DNA of 64,000 nt, taken from Agrocybe praecox (taxonomy: Eukaryota > Basidiomycota > Agaricomycetes > Agaricales > Agrocybaceae). The notes beneath the pieces are model-generated. The model had not been told where the DNA came from. It did not search any database and saw nothing but the letters and a program-made list of their open reading frames with translations. The stretch lies in assembly GCA_964017145.1 (NCBI GenBank), contig OZ024847.1:3596001-3660000 (forward strand), given 5' to 3'. The position numbers and the translations under genes are program-made. Below, piece by piece: positions 21,111-31,940 of the stretch. How positions within the stretch are numbered: the stretch's first letter is position 1; every line of letters starts with the position of its first letter.

Positions 21111-21755
21111 TGAGGCCGCCGGTGACAATGCCGAGATAGTGCCGAGACATTGAAATTAGCGCCGTCCGTTGTGTTCTTTTGATTATTAATACACATAAAC
21201 ATATGTTGTAGTTGCTTGATAACACCTCAAAGATAGCCCTTTTATATATGTTTACAGATTATAAGATTGCTGGCATGGATGCAAAATTCCCGTGTTTAGC
21301 AGTCCAAATCCCACTTGGCGACAATATTCAAATTCGACACTAAGACCATCAGAATCAATATAACGCCGTCAAATTCCTGTGCGGCATACTGCAAGTTTCT
21401 CAAAAGATCAATCCTGTTGAGATCCCCACAATACAATGCCGTATGAGATTACAGGAAAAACATATGGACGATAAGGCGATAAGACCGGGAAATCCGACGA
21501 ATTTTGGTTGGAATGCTGCGTTCATGAACATCAATTCGCAAAGTACGGCCCAACAGAAGTCAACCAACGTATGACTCCACTGGGCCCTACATTCGATTCG
21601 CTAAGTAGGTAGTAGGGCGCAGTCTTTAATATTTGATATATTATGATACGTGAATGTACGGTGTGAGAAATATTAAAAACCAAACATTTGGCCTGATCCT
21701 TTCCCCCTTTCTCTCTGAAGTCGCATATCCCCTTCACAAAGCACAGAAAGAATCG

Positions 21756-24700
21756 ATGTCGTCTATGCAAGACGTATTGAACGGTGACGGTGTTCGTAAA
21801 CGTTGTAAGCATATATTTTTCTGTTCAATTCCTTGAGTAACCACACGCTTTGACAGACATGCACGTACTCTCAGTCTGGCAGAAAGAGCTGCAGACTGCT
21901 GAGGGAATTTGGAAAACCGTCAGATATAAACGCAAAAACACTGGCAAGTCTTACATGACCTTACCTGTTTGCTCACGCTAACATTTCCCACAGATTATAA
22001 AGACGCTGTGAAGACTCGCAAAGAAAGGGCGCAGCGCATTATTGAAGACTTGCAAAGGTCCGACCACACCGACCCCAGTCTTATTCCGGAACTGCCTGAG
22101 AGCCACGATACCGAGTGAGTCTCCGAATTTAGTTTTACATTAGACGTAGTGTTCTCAATGATTCACATAGAACACGACTGAGCCCAAGTTCAGAAATAGA
22201 AACCCAAGTCAGCGGGGAAGGGGACATGGATGTTGATATGACGTACGTAATAATTGTAATTAGTGATGCATATTTTCAAGCTAACTGTCCGCAGAGGTCC
22301 CACTCAGACTTCAGAAACTGGGGGTCAGGAGAGCGCACAGGGAACCAGCGGAACCATGGACGTTGACGCACGGTACGTCATTTGTTCCTATCATCTACAC
22401 GGCCTCCAGTGTTTAACAATTTATATGTGTGTATCTAGATCCCCTGTGGCATTTGGAGTCATAGCCGCGTCTTTGGGAGTTCAAGAAAGTTCAATTAACG
22501 TGGATCCGAAGATGGGAAGTCAAGAGAGCATGGATCCGAACTTATTTTCGAGGGACGGCGATGTTCTAAAGTATGTTATATTGGCATTTATGATGAATCT
22601 TGGATATCAGGCGCTAACATCGTATGAACCAGGGATAATGCGCGTGCAGGGCCGGTTCAAGATGTCACTGCGAACGTCAGTCCAGAGGTTGATCCCCGGT
22701 ATGTTCTTTAACTCCTGATATTTGCGTTCTAAATTCACCTGTCCTAGGACTCCCACCACTAAAGAGGATCTTGCTACGGCCACGGGTCTCTCTTCCGAGA
22801 ATGATTCCACGCAAAAGTGAGTTTATTACCGTTCTATTTTTTGGTCCTGGCATTAATGTGAATCTAGTAATGTCACAACAACAACTGGAACTCAAGCTAG
22901 CGCAGCTCCATTGTCCTTAGACAAGAACACACCATCTGGGTTTAGGTAAGAAAGGATTGCTTCGATGTACATGAAACGTTAATACTGATACTTAGTATGC
23001 GCTATTAGTTCACAGGTCTCCACGACGACTTTGATGCAGACAACCTTCGGAGGCTTTGTTTTCCCACATAACATGACTATGTCTCAACAGGTGCAAGAGG
23101 AACAAGTCTATCCTCCGCTCGTTAGCGCAGAAGCTCCATCGGCTTTTCAGGACCTAGATGAACAGGAGTTATTTGGGGGTCTGTCCAGTTTCCCGTCGTC
23201 CTCTTCCATGGATGCCCATGATATGGGGACGAGTCTTCCCATTCTTCCTCACTCTACGTCGTCAAATTTCTCTGCCAATGCGCTGGTGGCATCCTCCGGC
23301 CCCGTCAGATCTTCCTCATTTGGTAAAATGGATGCCTCTCACTTTGACGACATGCGACTGCTAAAAGAAGGCGAGGATATTGATGGGTAAGCTGTTCTAT
23401 TATTAGATATGTATGAATGCAGCGCTAATCACCGTTCTATAATAGATTTCAAATGGGGGAGCTCGAAAAACCTCATCAGTCGTCTGTCTATGCAAAGTAA
23501 GCTTTTTGACGGATCCATCTTGGTCTCTTGCTCATGAATACAAATTAGAGATGGATATGGAGTCGAGCAGTCGTTTGGAAGTATCCCTGCAGACGTTATG
23601 GAGATCCTTGTATATGAGTTTGACTATAAAGAATTCAAATACGAGGATGTGCCTCCGGAACAACGCGCCGAAATACTTCCCAAGGAATCGCGGTCACAAT
23701 TCAAGCTTCGCGAGGCGTATCATATTGCCGACTTGCGTATGGATTACTACCAGACGATGAGGAATGAGCTACACGCCAGACTCACAAAATTCAAGGCTAT
23801 CACGCGAGGGGAGGGACCGGCAAACCTAAAGTGTATCAGTCTCACCAACCACCTCACCAAAGTCGACCGTGTCTTAGTTGAATCAAGGGATGTCAGGGAA
23901 ACTTCTCTCACCGCATTTCAGAAGAAGAAGCTGAGCATGGAAGCCAAGCAGCGTATCGAGCAGCTAACAGCCGAAGCTCAAGTCGTCGTCCAACAATTGT
24001 CTATTCCAAACAACAAGACCGCCCAGGAAAGATTCAACGAGATTGAAGTCGAAAAGGCGGGACTGATGGCGTCTCACCTCAAGACGGATAACTCGAAGAA
24101 GGGAGTCAATCCATTTCCAGCGCAGTCTACGTTTCTTTCGAAGGATGAGTCAGGAAGGGATGCCAGGACAAGTACGCTGTTTGTGATAATGTGAATATTT
24201 GCTCAATGCTGATCAGTAACGTGCAGAAAAGGCCAAAAATTATCTCATCAAGTACAACGCCGCCAAGACTGCCATAGACCGCGAGGAGGTACTCAGCGAA
24301 ATCGACCCCAGCACCCGCCTCGCTGTACGTGAGGTACAATTCTTTTGCCCGGAGTTTGCGTCTACCAGCTTGGAGATGACGATGGCTATTCTCTCTGCTG
24401 GCAAAGATGAGAAGATGGTCTGTCGCTGCCGTCACCATTTCAACCACCGTGGAGGCCCGGATATTGTTGACAACGCCAGTGAACTACATGGCCAATCTTT
24501 CAATCGAACGGACCCACCTGGAGTGCCCCATCCAAATCATATGCATTGCGGATGCAGCAAGAATCATACGGCAGGCGAATTCTTCATCTATAAGTCGGTT
24601 CAGGTGTTCTCCGAGAATCCGCTGCTGCGTGGGATTGGCTTCTACATGAACCACAGGGAAGTCATCGATCCACGCACCCGGAGCTTCCTTGTCACCGTCT

Positions 24701-25131
24701 TCTTCCAGTTCTCGGGACTCACCCTTGACGACATCTTCGGGGGAAAATATCCATATGGTACCCCTGAATGGGACGCTCGCATTGCTGCCACTATGGCCAT
24801 TCGAAAAATTACCTATCTGGTCACTGTTAGCGGAATCGAGGACGTACTCGGATGTATCGCAAATAACGATAGACTTCCAATTTCCGACCGCTCAGCCGCT
24901 ATGGCTCAATTTCTCAAATATACCGGCATTCCGTATGAGCAGATGTTCGGTGACCATTTGCCTCGCCATGGAACAGTTGCTTGGAACGGACGACTTGCTG
25001 CTCTTACTTTAAAGGAAAGGATTAAATACCTCTCTAACGCTCACAATATTGGTGCTTATATTGGTTTCAATACGCCAGAGGATAGGGAGAAGTTCTTTTG
25101 TCTTGTTGGTGGTGAGTTTCCTGGGTTGTAA
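21756..25131 (+). CDS. Large protein of unknown family with duplicated C-terminal module, 902 aa
   Basis: Thirteen exons join in frame: 21756-21804, 21857-21943, 21994-22114, 22171-22242, 22295-22372, 22439-22570, 22633-22698, 22748-22816, 22868-22945, 23009-23386, 23446-23496, 23549-24171 and 24227-25131 (2,709 nt). Intron 2 uses a GC donor (GCAAGT). The N-terminal third is low-complexity and Ser/Thr/Glu-rich, with two exons both ending in a 'G(E/T)MDVD' phrase, so exon duplication is likely. The middle (exon 12) is Lys/Glu-rich and helical. The C-terminus has Cys pairs at 667/669 and 709/711 with many His residues, a possible metal site. Two ~60-aa repeats follow (about 749-812 and 819-882), each with an FG....GT..W..R.AA core. 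No known domain recognised. It is the largest cargo gene and preserved over 13 exons, so it is probably functional. Confidence 0.75.
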
Positions 25132-25465
25132 ATAGTTAGTATGATCCTTTGTATTCGATTTTCAATGCATCGACTGTTGGGCATCACTGGCGTAAGAGTA
25201 ATGGTATCGGTCAAAACAGTTTAAATGGTACATATATTGCTTATTAGGCCACGATCTGAGCTGTGAATAATGTTGCAGTCGACAGGATTTTCACGCCCAA
25301 GTCCATATTCCCACGGCACAGCCACGCGACTTGTACATGACGCACACCTGAAATTCTGTTGAACACAACACGATTTGGTAATGAAAAGCTGCACTATCTA
25401 ACACATTGAGGTGTACGCAAAATATATAAAGGGCTTGAAACTGAGAATTATCGCCTGGCCAAATA

Positions 25466-26214
25466 ATGCCACCCACATATTCTGGTGATGATGCCAATGA
25501 CGATGCTTGCTCGAGATCATCAACTCCTGATTCTTGGGCCGACGCTGTCTGGGAACGTGACGACGACGACGCCCTGGGTATTTATGAGTCAGCGTTCCGT
25601 GTCTTCATATACCTCGAATTCGACGTAAGCTTGTACTAATCATCACACTGATTCAACTTGTGCTTATTTTTTTATTTTTTTAGACGGGCCCACATTTACC
25701 TTTATACTTCCCCATTATAATTACCGACAAGACGTTCACTTACAAGGACCACCCCGACCTTTGCCGGGCATTCCATCCATCAACTGCCTGTCTCGAGTGC
25801 TGGAATCCATCGGGTTTTTTTTATCCCTTTGATTGCTACCGTCCCTTCGACGTCTCCTGCCGACCATACATGATTATTCTCAGGCCTCAAGATCAGCCAA
25901 ACAATTATCTTTCAGCTTGTATAGGCTTTCGGGAGCTTACATACGAGCTGTACTGGTCCCCTGGACGCTTTAGGTGGACGACAATTTGCAAGGGGATCGC
26001 ACCACCCGACACCGAGCTTTCGTTACTCAATACGGGCTGTCTTGAGTACCTCAAAGAGACGGACGATTGGAAAAGTGGGTCGTGGGACTTCCGAGATCGT
26101 AGTATGGCAAGAGAATTTGGGGTTTGGGAAGGAGACGAGGACGAGTATGATAGCGACGATTACAAACATGTCGTGATCAGAGGTTCAATGGTTTACTTTA
26201 ATGATTTTGACTAG
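25466..26214 (+). CDS. Cargo paralogue A, unknown family, 229 aa
   Basis: Two exons join in frame: 25466-25624 and 25684-26214 (690 nt). The N-terminus is acidic and Ser-rich; the rest looks globular. It shares the block 'IGFRELTYELYWS' and the preceding 'NYLSACIGF' with the downstream gene ('DYLKLCIGLRELTYELYWS'). It also shares the later 'G.CLE.L.E' segment. It ends with an acidic stretch (EGDEDEYDSDDY). I do not recognise the family. It follows the 902-aa gene on the same strand with about 330 bp between them. Confidence 0.7.
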
Positions 26215-26488
26215 GTTGTAGTTCATCAGTTAAAATGAGACGATACTTCTGATCTAAATGCTGGGATATTGAACAGGATTTCGTTTTTTCATTATCGTGC
26301 GTGTGAACCGACCCCGGATAACTACCTAAAATTATGTCGTATACAACAGTATCCTTCCCTAACATTCACACCGTTTATATGATGCCTTGTTTAACTGTAG
26401 ATCAAGGATACTGCTGATTCTCACTGTTTACATCGACCTGATTTGCTGTACCCTACGTTAGAGAACTCGCCCTCTTTTTGCCACCACT

Positions 26489-27321
26489 ATGGCAGCCTCT
26501 AGCAGCGCCTTACCCACTACCCAAGTCTCCCATCCTACTTTGGAAATACACCCAAATCATCGCAGTGAAGATACCTCTGAAATCATACCCTCGCCAACAA
26601 CCACACACTGCGAAAGCGATGAAGAAATAGAGCCTGGCTCTGACCATGACCGTCTCATGGCATCTGCCCTAGAGTGCCCAGACATCACACCCGAAAATGA
26701 CCAACTAGTCCCTGTCTCCGTTAAAACATTGGAGTGGTGGGGACGTAATAAAAGGCTGCGTGAATGCACAAATAGACGTGGACGAGACATCTACGTATAC
26801 GTATACGGTGACCACACGGTAAGAGTTTTTTTATCTGTTAGCCATTGCGGTTTAACGTTGTATCTTAGAGAGGAAAGCACCTACCGGAACCTGTTGACTT
26901 ACGCATATACGACAATACACTTCAGTACGACAAATGTACAGAAGTCTGGCCAGATTTAAACTATGAGAAGGTTCCCATCTGCCTTTGGACCCCTCGAGGA
27001 CGATTTACATCTATTTCTGCCAAGTTCCCATACAAGATCGAGCGCCATATTAATACGATTATTATGTGCCCTGGAAACCAGCCCAAAGATTACCTCAAGC
27101 TGTGCATCGGATTGCGCGAATTGACCTACGAGCTGTACTGGTCAAGCAAAGGCCGTGACTGGACCCCAATTTCGAAGGACGTAGGCGCACCGCCTGATCG
27201 GGATCTCGAACTAACCAGGATGGGGAATTGTTTGGAGAAGCTTCGGGAGCACGGAGAATATGACAAATACTTGTGGAAGTTTCCAGATATTTCTCGCGCA
27301 AAACGTAGCTATAGATATTAA
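26489..27321 (+). CDS. Cargo paralogue B, unknown family, 260 aa
   Basis: Two exons join in frame: 26489-26818 and 26869-27321 (783 nt). The C-terminal 90 residues are clearly paralogous to the 229-aa upstream gene (RELTYELYWS core), so the pair arose by tandem duplication. The N-terminal 110 residues are different: Ser/Thr/Glu-rich, then 'LEWWGRNKRLRECTNRRGRD', which has no counterpart in copy A. The intron lies in a comparable place. Function unknown. It is the last gene before the right inverted arm. Confidence 0.7.
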
Positions 27322-27329
27322 ATTTCTTA

Positions 27330-28059
27330 TTCTTCAATACGAGAGACACTTGTTGTTTGAATACTCCCTGGAATGACACCACCACTTAATAATATCCTGT
27401 CGAATTAAACATAAAACGTTGTCAGTACCCTATATTTCTCAGTGGATATGTACAGGATTACTATATACAGGGCCTCTGGATGTCCGTATCTACAGATTTG
27501 CGGTGTACATATCTACATGATTTCGGTGTCGGGCTAATTATAGATCTCATGTATGATGTAAGCAGGGATTAATCCCGCTTGGCCCCAACCGACCAATAAA
27601 CACTAATATCCTGTAGAACTCTACAGGATATTTGAATGACATTCTGCGGAACATTGCTGAGATTAAATCTCTCCAGGAATTTAAATGATCGCTGGTATCC
27701 TGTTAGAATCCACAGGATGATCATTACTGAGTTTATTACTTGAAACTTCCGTCGAGGACCATCACTCATCAATATCCCGCTACAACGAGCTGGATATACA
27801 GAGCCAAACTAGGTGCATTTCTACTAGACCCATAGTTCCCACTGAGTTCCTGTTTCAATTATCAGGATGGAGACTGCCAAATTAAGTACCTCAAAACGGG
27901 ATTGCCACTTGGGATTGATATCCAGTGAAATTGAACAGGTTGTACCCAATGCAACGGAGTGTGTATGTACAGGAATCTTGCATACTTCCACTGATTTATG
28001 TAAATCAGTACAGAATTTGTAGTGTGCTGATTCTGTTATTATGTATTGCGCTACATAGA
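27330..28059. other. Hairpin-rich stretch before the right arm
   Basis: No gene. Several short inverted repeats of the form TATCCTGT...ACAGGATA occur, best at 27605-27633 (AATATCCTGTAGAAC followed by its complement) and a weaker one near 27694-27722. The ATCCTGT word is also frequent in the satellite units. The hairpins may be short palindromes left by small insertions or binding sites. Confidence 0.5.
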
Positions 28060-29695
28060 TCGGCCATACTTTATATGGAAAGCCCGAGACTGTATCTTCG
28101 ACATACAGATTAATAGATACACGCCACCTGTATTATTAACCTGTTTCTCGGAGAAACAAGTATCGGCGCCTACCGTGATGCCGGATACACAAAAATCTCC
28201 CCAAACCTGTTGGATCGTGCAAGAATAATGTGTGAGTATTGTGTTCCTTTACACAAGATATTGTGGATACCTGGATATTGCGTCTCTACCAACAGGATCT
28301 CGAGTAGAACACTGTCGTACAGAACCGGATACGCATAGATCTCCCCAAACCTGTTGGATTGTACAGGAATGACACGCGAGTACTGTGTTCCTTTGGACAA
28401 GATATTATGAATAGCCGCATATCCCGTCCCTACCAACAGGATCTCGAGTGGAACACTGTCAGACAATACCTGATACCCATAAATCTCCTAAATCATGTTG
28501 GATCGTACAGGAGTGACACATGAGTACTGTATTTCTTGCGACGAGATATTATGAATATCTGTATATCCTGTCCCAACAGACAGGATCTCGCGTTGAACCC
28601 TGCCAGACCGGTCCTGATCATACGAAATTAGATCAAATTCCTTGAGTACCGGTATATTGTGTCTCTACTAACAGGATCTCTAGTGGAACACTGTCGTACA
28701 GTACCGGATACGTAGAGATCTGCCCAAACTTGTTGGATCGCACAAGAGTGACACGCGAGTACTGTGTTTCTTCTGGCAAGATCTACTGAATTACTGTATA
28801 TAATACTGTCCGAACCAACGGGATCTCTAGTAGAACCCTGTCAGCCAATACCCAATACACTGAGATTTCCGCAAACTTGTTGGATCGCGCATGAGGGACA
28901 CATGAGTACTATGTTCCTTGTGACAAGATATTATGAATATCTGTATATCCTGTCCCAACCGACAGAATCTCATGTGGACCCTCTCAGACGCGCTGATCAT
29001 ACAAGATTAGATCAAATTCCTTGACTTCGGATCAAACCATTCTGATCCATATGGCCCATCCTGTGCATCATGCCGCTGATGCCGCTGATGCCGTCGCTTT
29101 CTCTGCCATCCAATGCTAATGTCGACGAATTTGTCAAAGTCAAGCCATATTCTTGTCTATGCTCTCCATCTGTAAGCTTCAAGTTTTAATAAAAGAGTCA
29201 AAAGTACAGACTATGGGATAAAACTTGGACAAACGATGATAGCCAGGATCCTGGCTAACGTTCTAATTTTAGCGTGGTAAATTCCATTTCTCAATCATGG
29301 GATTGCTCGAAATTTGCTTGTTTTGTACGCAATACAGTAGTGACGATCTATCTTCTTCGTATTCAGTACTAGTTCTACCTATATAATACTCAATAAAAAT
29401 TTCAGACCTTAGGTAAATACCCCTCATTGTTAAAAAGCATATTGTAGCGCGAAACCGGCGCTTTCTTGCGCAGTTTCTATCTCCGATTTAGCGGCCATCA
29501 GTGCCGAAAGATGTGTTTCTAAATTCGGTTGATCACATGGTTTGTGCGGGATCCTGTCCGAAACTACTGGATTGAAAGCATGAAACGGCTGTCTCACACA
29601 GAATTCGTGCTGACCATTGAATCTATGGATGCTATTTTCTGTGCGCAGCTACATGATTTCGGCTGACAATCCTGATGGTGTATACATGTCAAATA
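28060..29695 (-). repeat. Right inverted arm (1,636 bp)
   Basis: Reverse complement of 7855-9490, same length, with one difference noticed near the outer edge (29688 against 7862). It contains the mirrored satellite units and the unique GATCCTGGCTA-containing central part. It ends GGTGTATACATGTCAAATA at the outside. Beyond it the plus strand enters the right motif cluster directly, without the extra 650 bp seen on the left. Confidence 0.9.
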
Positions 29696-29703
29696 CATAG
29701 GCT

Positions 29704-29764
29704 AAGGTACGATGTGGTGCTCCTATTAATGTACGGTGTGCAACATACTGTACTGTACCGTGTG
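29704..29764 (-). other. Right subterminal motif cluster
   Basis: On the minus strand the cluster reads CACACGGTACAGT, then CACACCGTACATT, then CCACATCGTACCTTAGC towards the arm. These match the left cluster (CACACCGTACCTTGGC, CACACTGTACATT) in inverse orientation. The end at 29764 is set by the last GTACCGTGTG. Confidence 0.45.
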
Positions 29765-29774
29765 TTATTCTCCC

Positions 29775-30090
29775 CTACATACTATGGCTTTATTCGAGTG
29801 GTCACGTACCGAATGTTTGCCGTGTGAGCTAGCAACCTTCATAGAATTTCGCGCCCAAGGTCCCCTCAACTTCGTTCGTCTTCCTAGCCATAAAAACATC
29901 CTCCAGCCTGCCCTTCAAAGCCTCCGGCCTCAGGCCTCAGGCTTCAGATTTCCTCATCCGTTCGTTTGTGGAGAGGGAGTCGTGGCTGTACGATGTGGTT
30001 GATGTAAACAAGCGAAAGAATTGACGCCAATTGCACCCCATATGCACGCGTCTGTCAACCAGAACGTGTCGTGTCGTTTCGCGTAATATA
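29775..30090 (+). repeat. Dispersed GC-rich repeat, right part of the interrupted copy
   Basis: Begins near GAATGTTTGCCGTGTGAGCT. It matches the family at 34600 and 43395 (GAGCTAGC / GACTAGCTACCTTGATAG) and continues through a CCTCCAG..CCTTCAA block and a CGTTCGTTTGTGG block. It ends in the family tail AATTGCACCCCATATGCACGCG...GTCAACC. The 29736-30002 open frame runs through this repeat and is not a gene. Confidence 0.6.
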
Positions 30091-31940
30091 AAAAGGATGG
30101 AAGAAAAGAATACGAACGAACGAGCGCACGACGAGCCTTAAAACCAAAATTTAGAAACCCCGATAACAAAAGAAAAGGAAAGGAAACCCACTGAAACGCA
30201 ATGCAACGCGCAGCCTCTTCCTTTTTCCTCGGCACCTCAAACTGGCTACACCACACGCACCGCTCCTCGTTGTCGTTGTCTTCTTGCTCCCTTCCTCAAG
30301 CTCAAGGCCTTCCATCGGTGGTCGTATCAAATCCACGCTCTGCGGTGAGACGGTTTAGTTTGGTTTGGCTGGGAGTAAGTAGATGACAATGACATGGCGA
30401 TAGACGATGTGCATGGAAGGGTCCGAATGCGCATGGGGCCATAACGACAGCTGGCATACGAAAATAGGGGCGAACATTGATGTTGATGTTGACCGTGCTC
30501 ATGACGTGGTGGGAGTGGGAATGATCAACGACGGAAGAGAGAGAGAAGGCGAAGAAAATCTAGGGATGTGTACGCAAGTCAGGGAGGCACGACGAGGACG
30601 GAGAGGCCGAGGGTTGACATTAAATGGAAGCTGTGCAGTGGGGACGGGATTTGTGGGTTCGGAGTGATGGACGTGGCCTCCTAGGTTGCCTTCAGGCGTC
30701 GGGTGTGTGAATATTGGCGATGAACGACCCCTGCTGGTGGTGCTGTCAGCTGGAAGGATCGGAATGCGCGATTTGCGTGGATCATACGACCGTCGACCAT
30801 GAAGCGGATTGGAGCAGAACACATACACCCCGGACTTCCTTCTGATCTTCCTTGTTATCAGTCCTGCACTACCCTCCAATCGACTCCTGAACGTGGAGAG
30901 TTTCGCGGGTGTCCCGTGCTATTACTGCCTGCAGAGCTGCATAGCATTTAGGCTTTGCTGGGACTTGCGTGCATTTTCGATACGGGTACGGATACAGAGC
31001 ACGTACGCGGGCTGGCCACCTCGTTAGACTTTGAGTTTGGGAGTGAGAAGGGCGCCGATGAGCTTAGGAAGGGAATGTCGGTGGTATGTTGCTTGTACGA
31101 AGACTTGAACGACGTGTGGAGGACGGTTGGTGGATAAAAGGGGAGGGTGATGCAAATGGACGTAGGTGTTGGGAGCCGCCGGGAGTAGTAATACCCATCT
31201 CCAGATAGGGCTAAGGCCGGCAGTTAGTTGAGGTCGGGATTCTCATGGGCGTGTTTTGCGTGTTTGGGCTATGCGTGTTTGGGCTATGCGGATTTGTGGC
31301 GGCTGTGTTTGGTACGTGGATCCCTGGTTTGTGGATGTGAAAGCCTAAAAACGTAGCTACAGTTATTGGTTGGATTCAGATAAACCACCCGCGTTGGTTC
31401 TAGAACAGAGGGGGTTGCGCTGTCGAGGTGGTGTTGTGAAGGATTCGTGGGAAGACAACGTGCGTGTACAAATAGGAGATTAGATTAGATGTGACCGAGT
31501 TTTAAGCCCCGATCCTTTGATTTTCGTTTCGCCGTCGTGCATGCATCATCTTCGTATGCACCAATGTCGAACTCTCCAAGGAGTCCCATGTTAACTCTTC
31601 ATTGCACCTCCAATGAGACTGCAACTCGAACGAGGTTCGCACTTTTCATCTTTTTCTGACGAAATATCCGTTAGCTGCCGACTTCCACGTCTTGAAAGGT
31701 GGGATCGATTTGGTGAGCTTTCATATCATACAAACTAAACAGCCTGTCAGGAACAACTCGGATAATGGAAATGTATGCATTTGTGTATTTCTTAACTAAA
31801 ATAATATAGTATCACGGAAGTTACATAAGAGGATGCCCTTTTGCACGAAGCTATTCCTCTGCTACGAGTAAAATAAGCGAGTAAAGACAATTCGAAAGAA
31901 ACTGTAACATAAAAATAACATAGGAGAATTAAATAAAATC
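30091..31940. other. GC-rich region without a supported gene
   Basis: About 1.85 kb with open frames on both strands but none with a recognisable domain or splice pattern. Words such as GTTTGGGCTATGCG are locally repeated (31260-31295). It is probably diverged dispersed-repeat DNA. Confidence 0.35.

Larger units (their letters stand above)
7135..29764. mobile_element. Putative giant KDZ-type DNA transposon with long inverted arms and cargo
   Basis: Inverted arms of 1,636 bp (7855-9490 and 28060-29695) enclose eight genes with open, splice-consistent reading frames, among them a KDZ-like transposase. Outside the arms, short CACACYGTAC-like motifs cluster at 7135-7190 on the left and in inverse orientation at 29704-29764 on the right. 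I take these as the outer ends. The right end lacks about 650 bp of sequence (7190-7854) present on the left, so the two ends are not fully symmetric. The flanks resemble two parts of one dispersed repeat. No exact target-site duplication was found (CGACTAAT on the left, TTATTCTC on the right). The alternative is a KDZ gene and neighbours flanked by a chance palindromic duplication. Confidence 0.6.

Noticed and set aside
10735..27321. A TET/JBP-type 2OG-Fe(II) oxygenase among the cargo, as known from other fungal KDZ elements
   Set aside because: No HxD...H...R oxygenase pattern or related phrase was found in any of the eight proteins.
7135..29764. The giant element as a Starship
   Set aside because: No tyrosine-recombinase (DUF3435-type) captain gene is seen at either end. 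Starships lack long inverted arms, while a KDZ-like transposase is present.
7124..29772. Eight-base target duplication at the ends of the giant element
   Set aside because: CGACTAAT on the left and TTATTCTC on the right do not match. Either the ends are slightly misplaced or the duplication has decayed.
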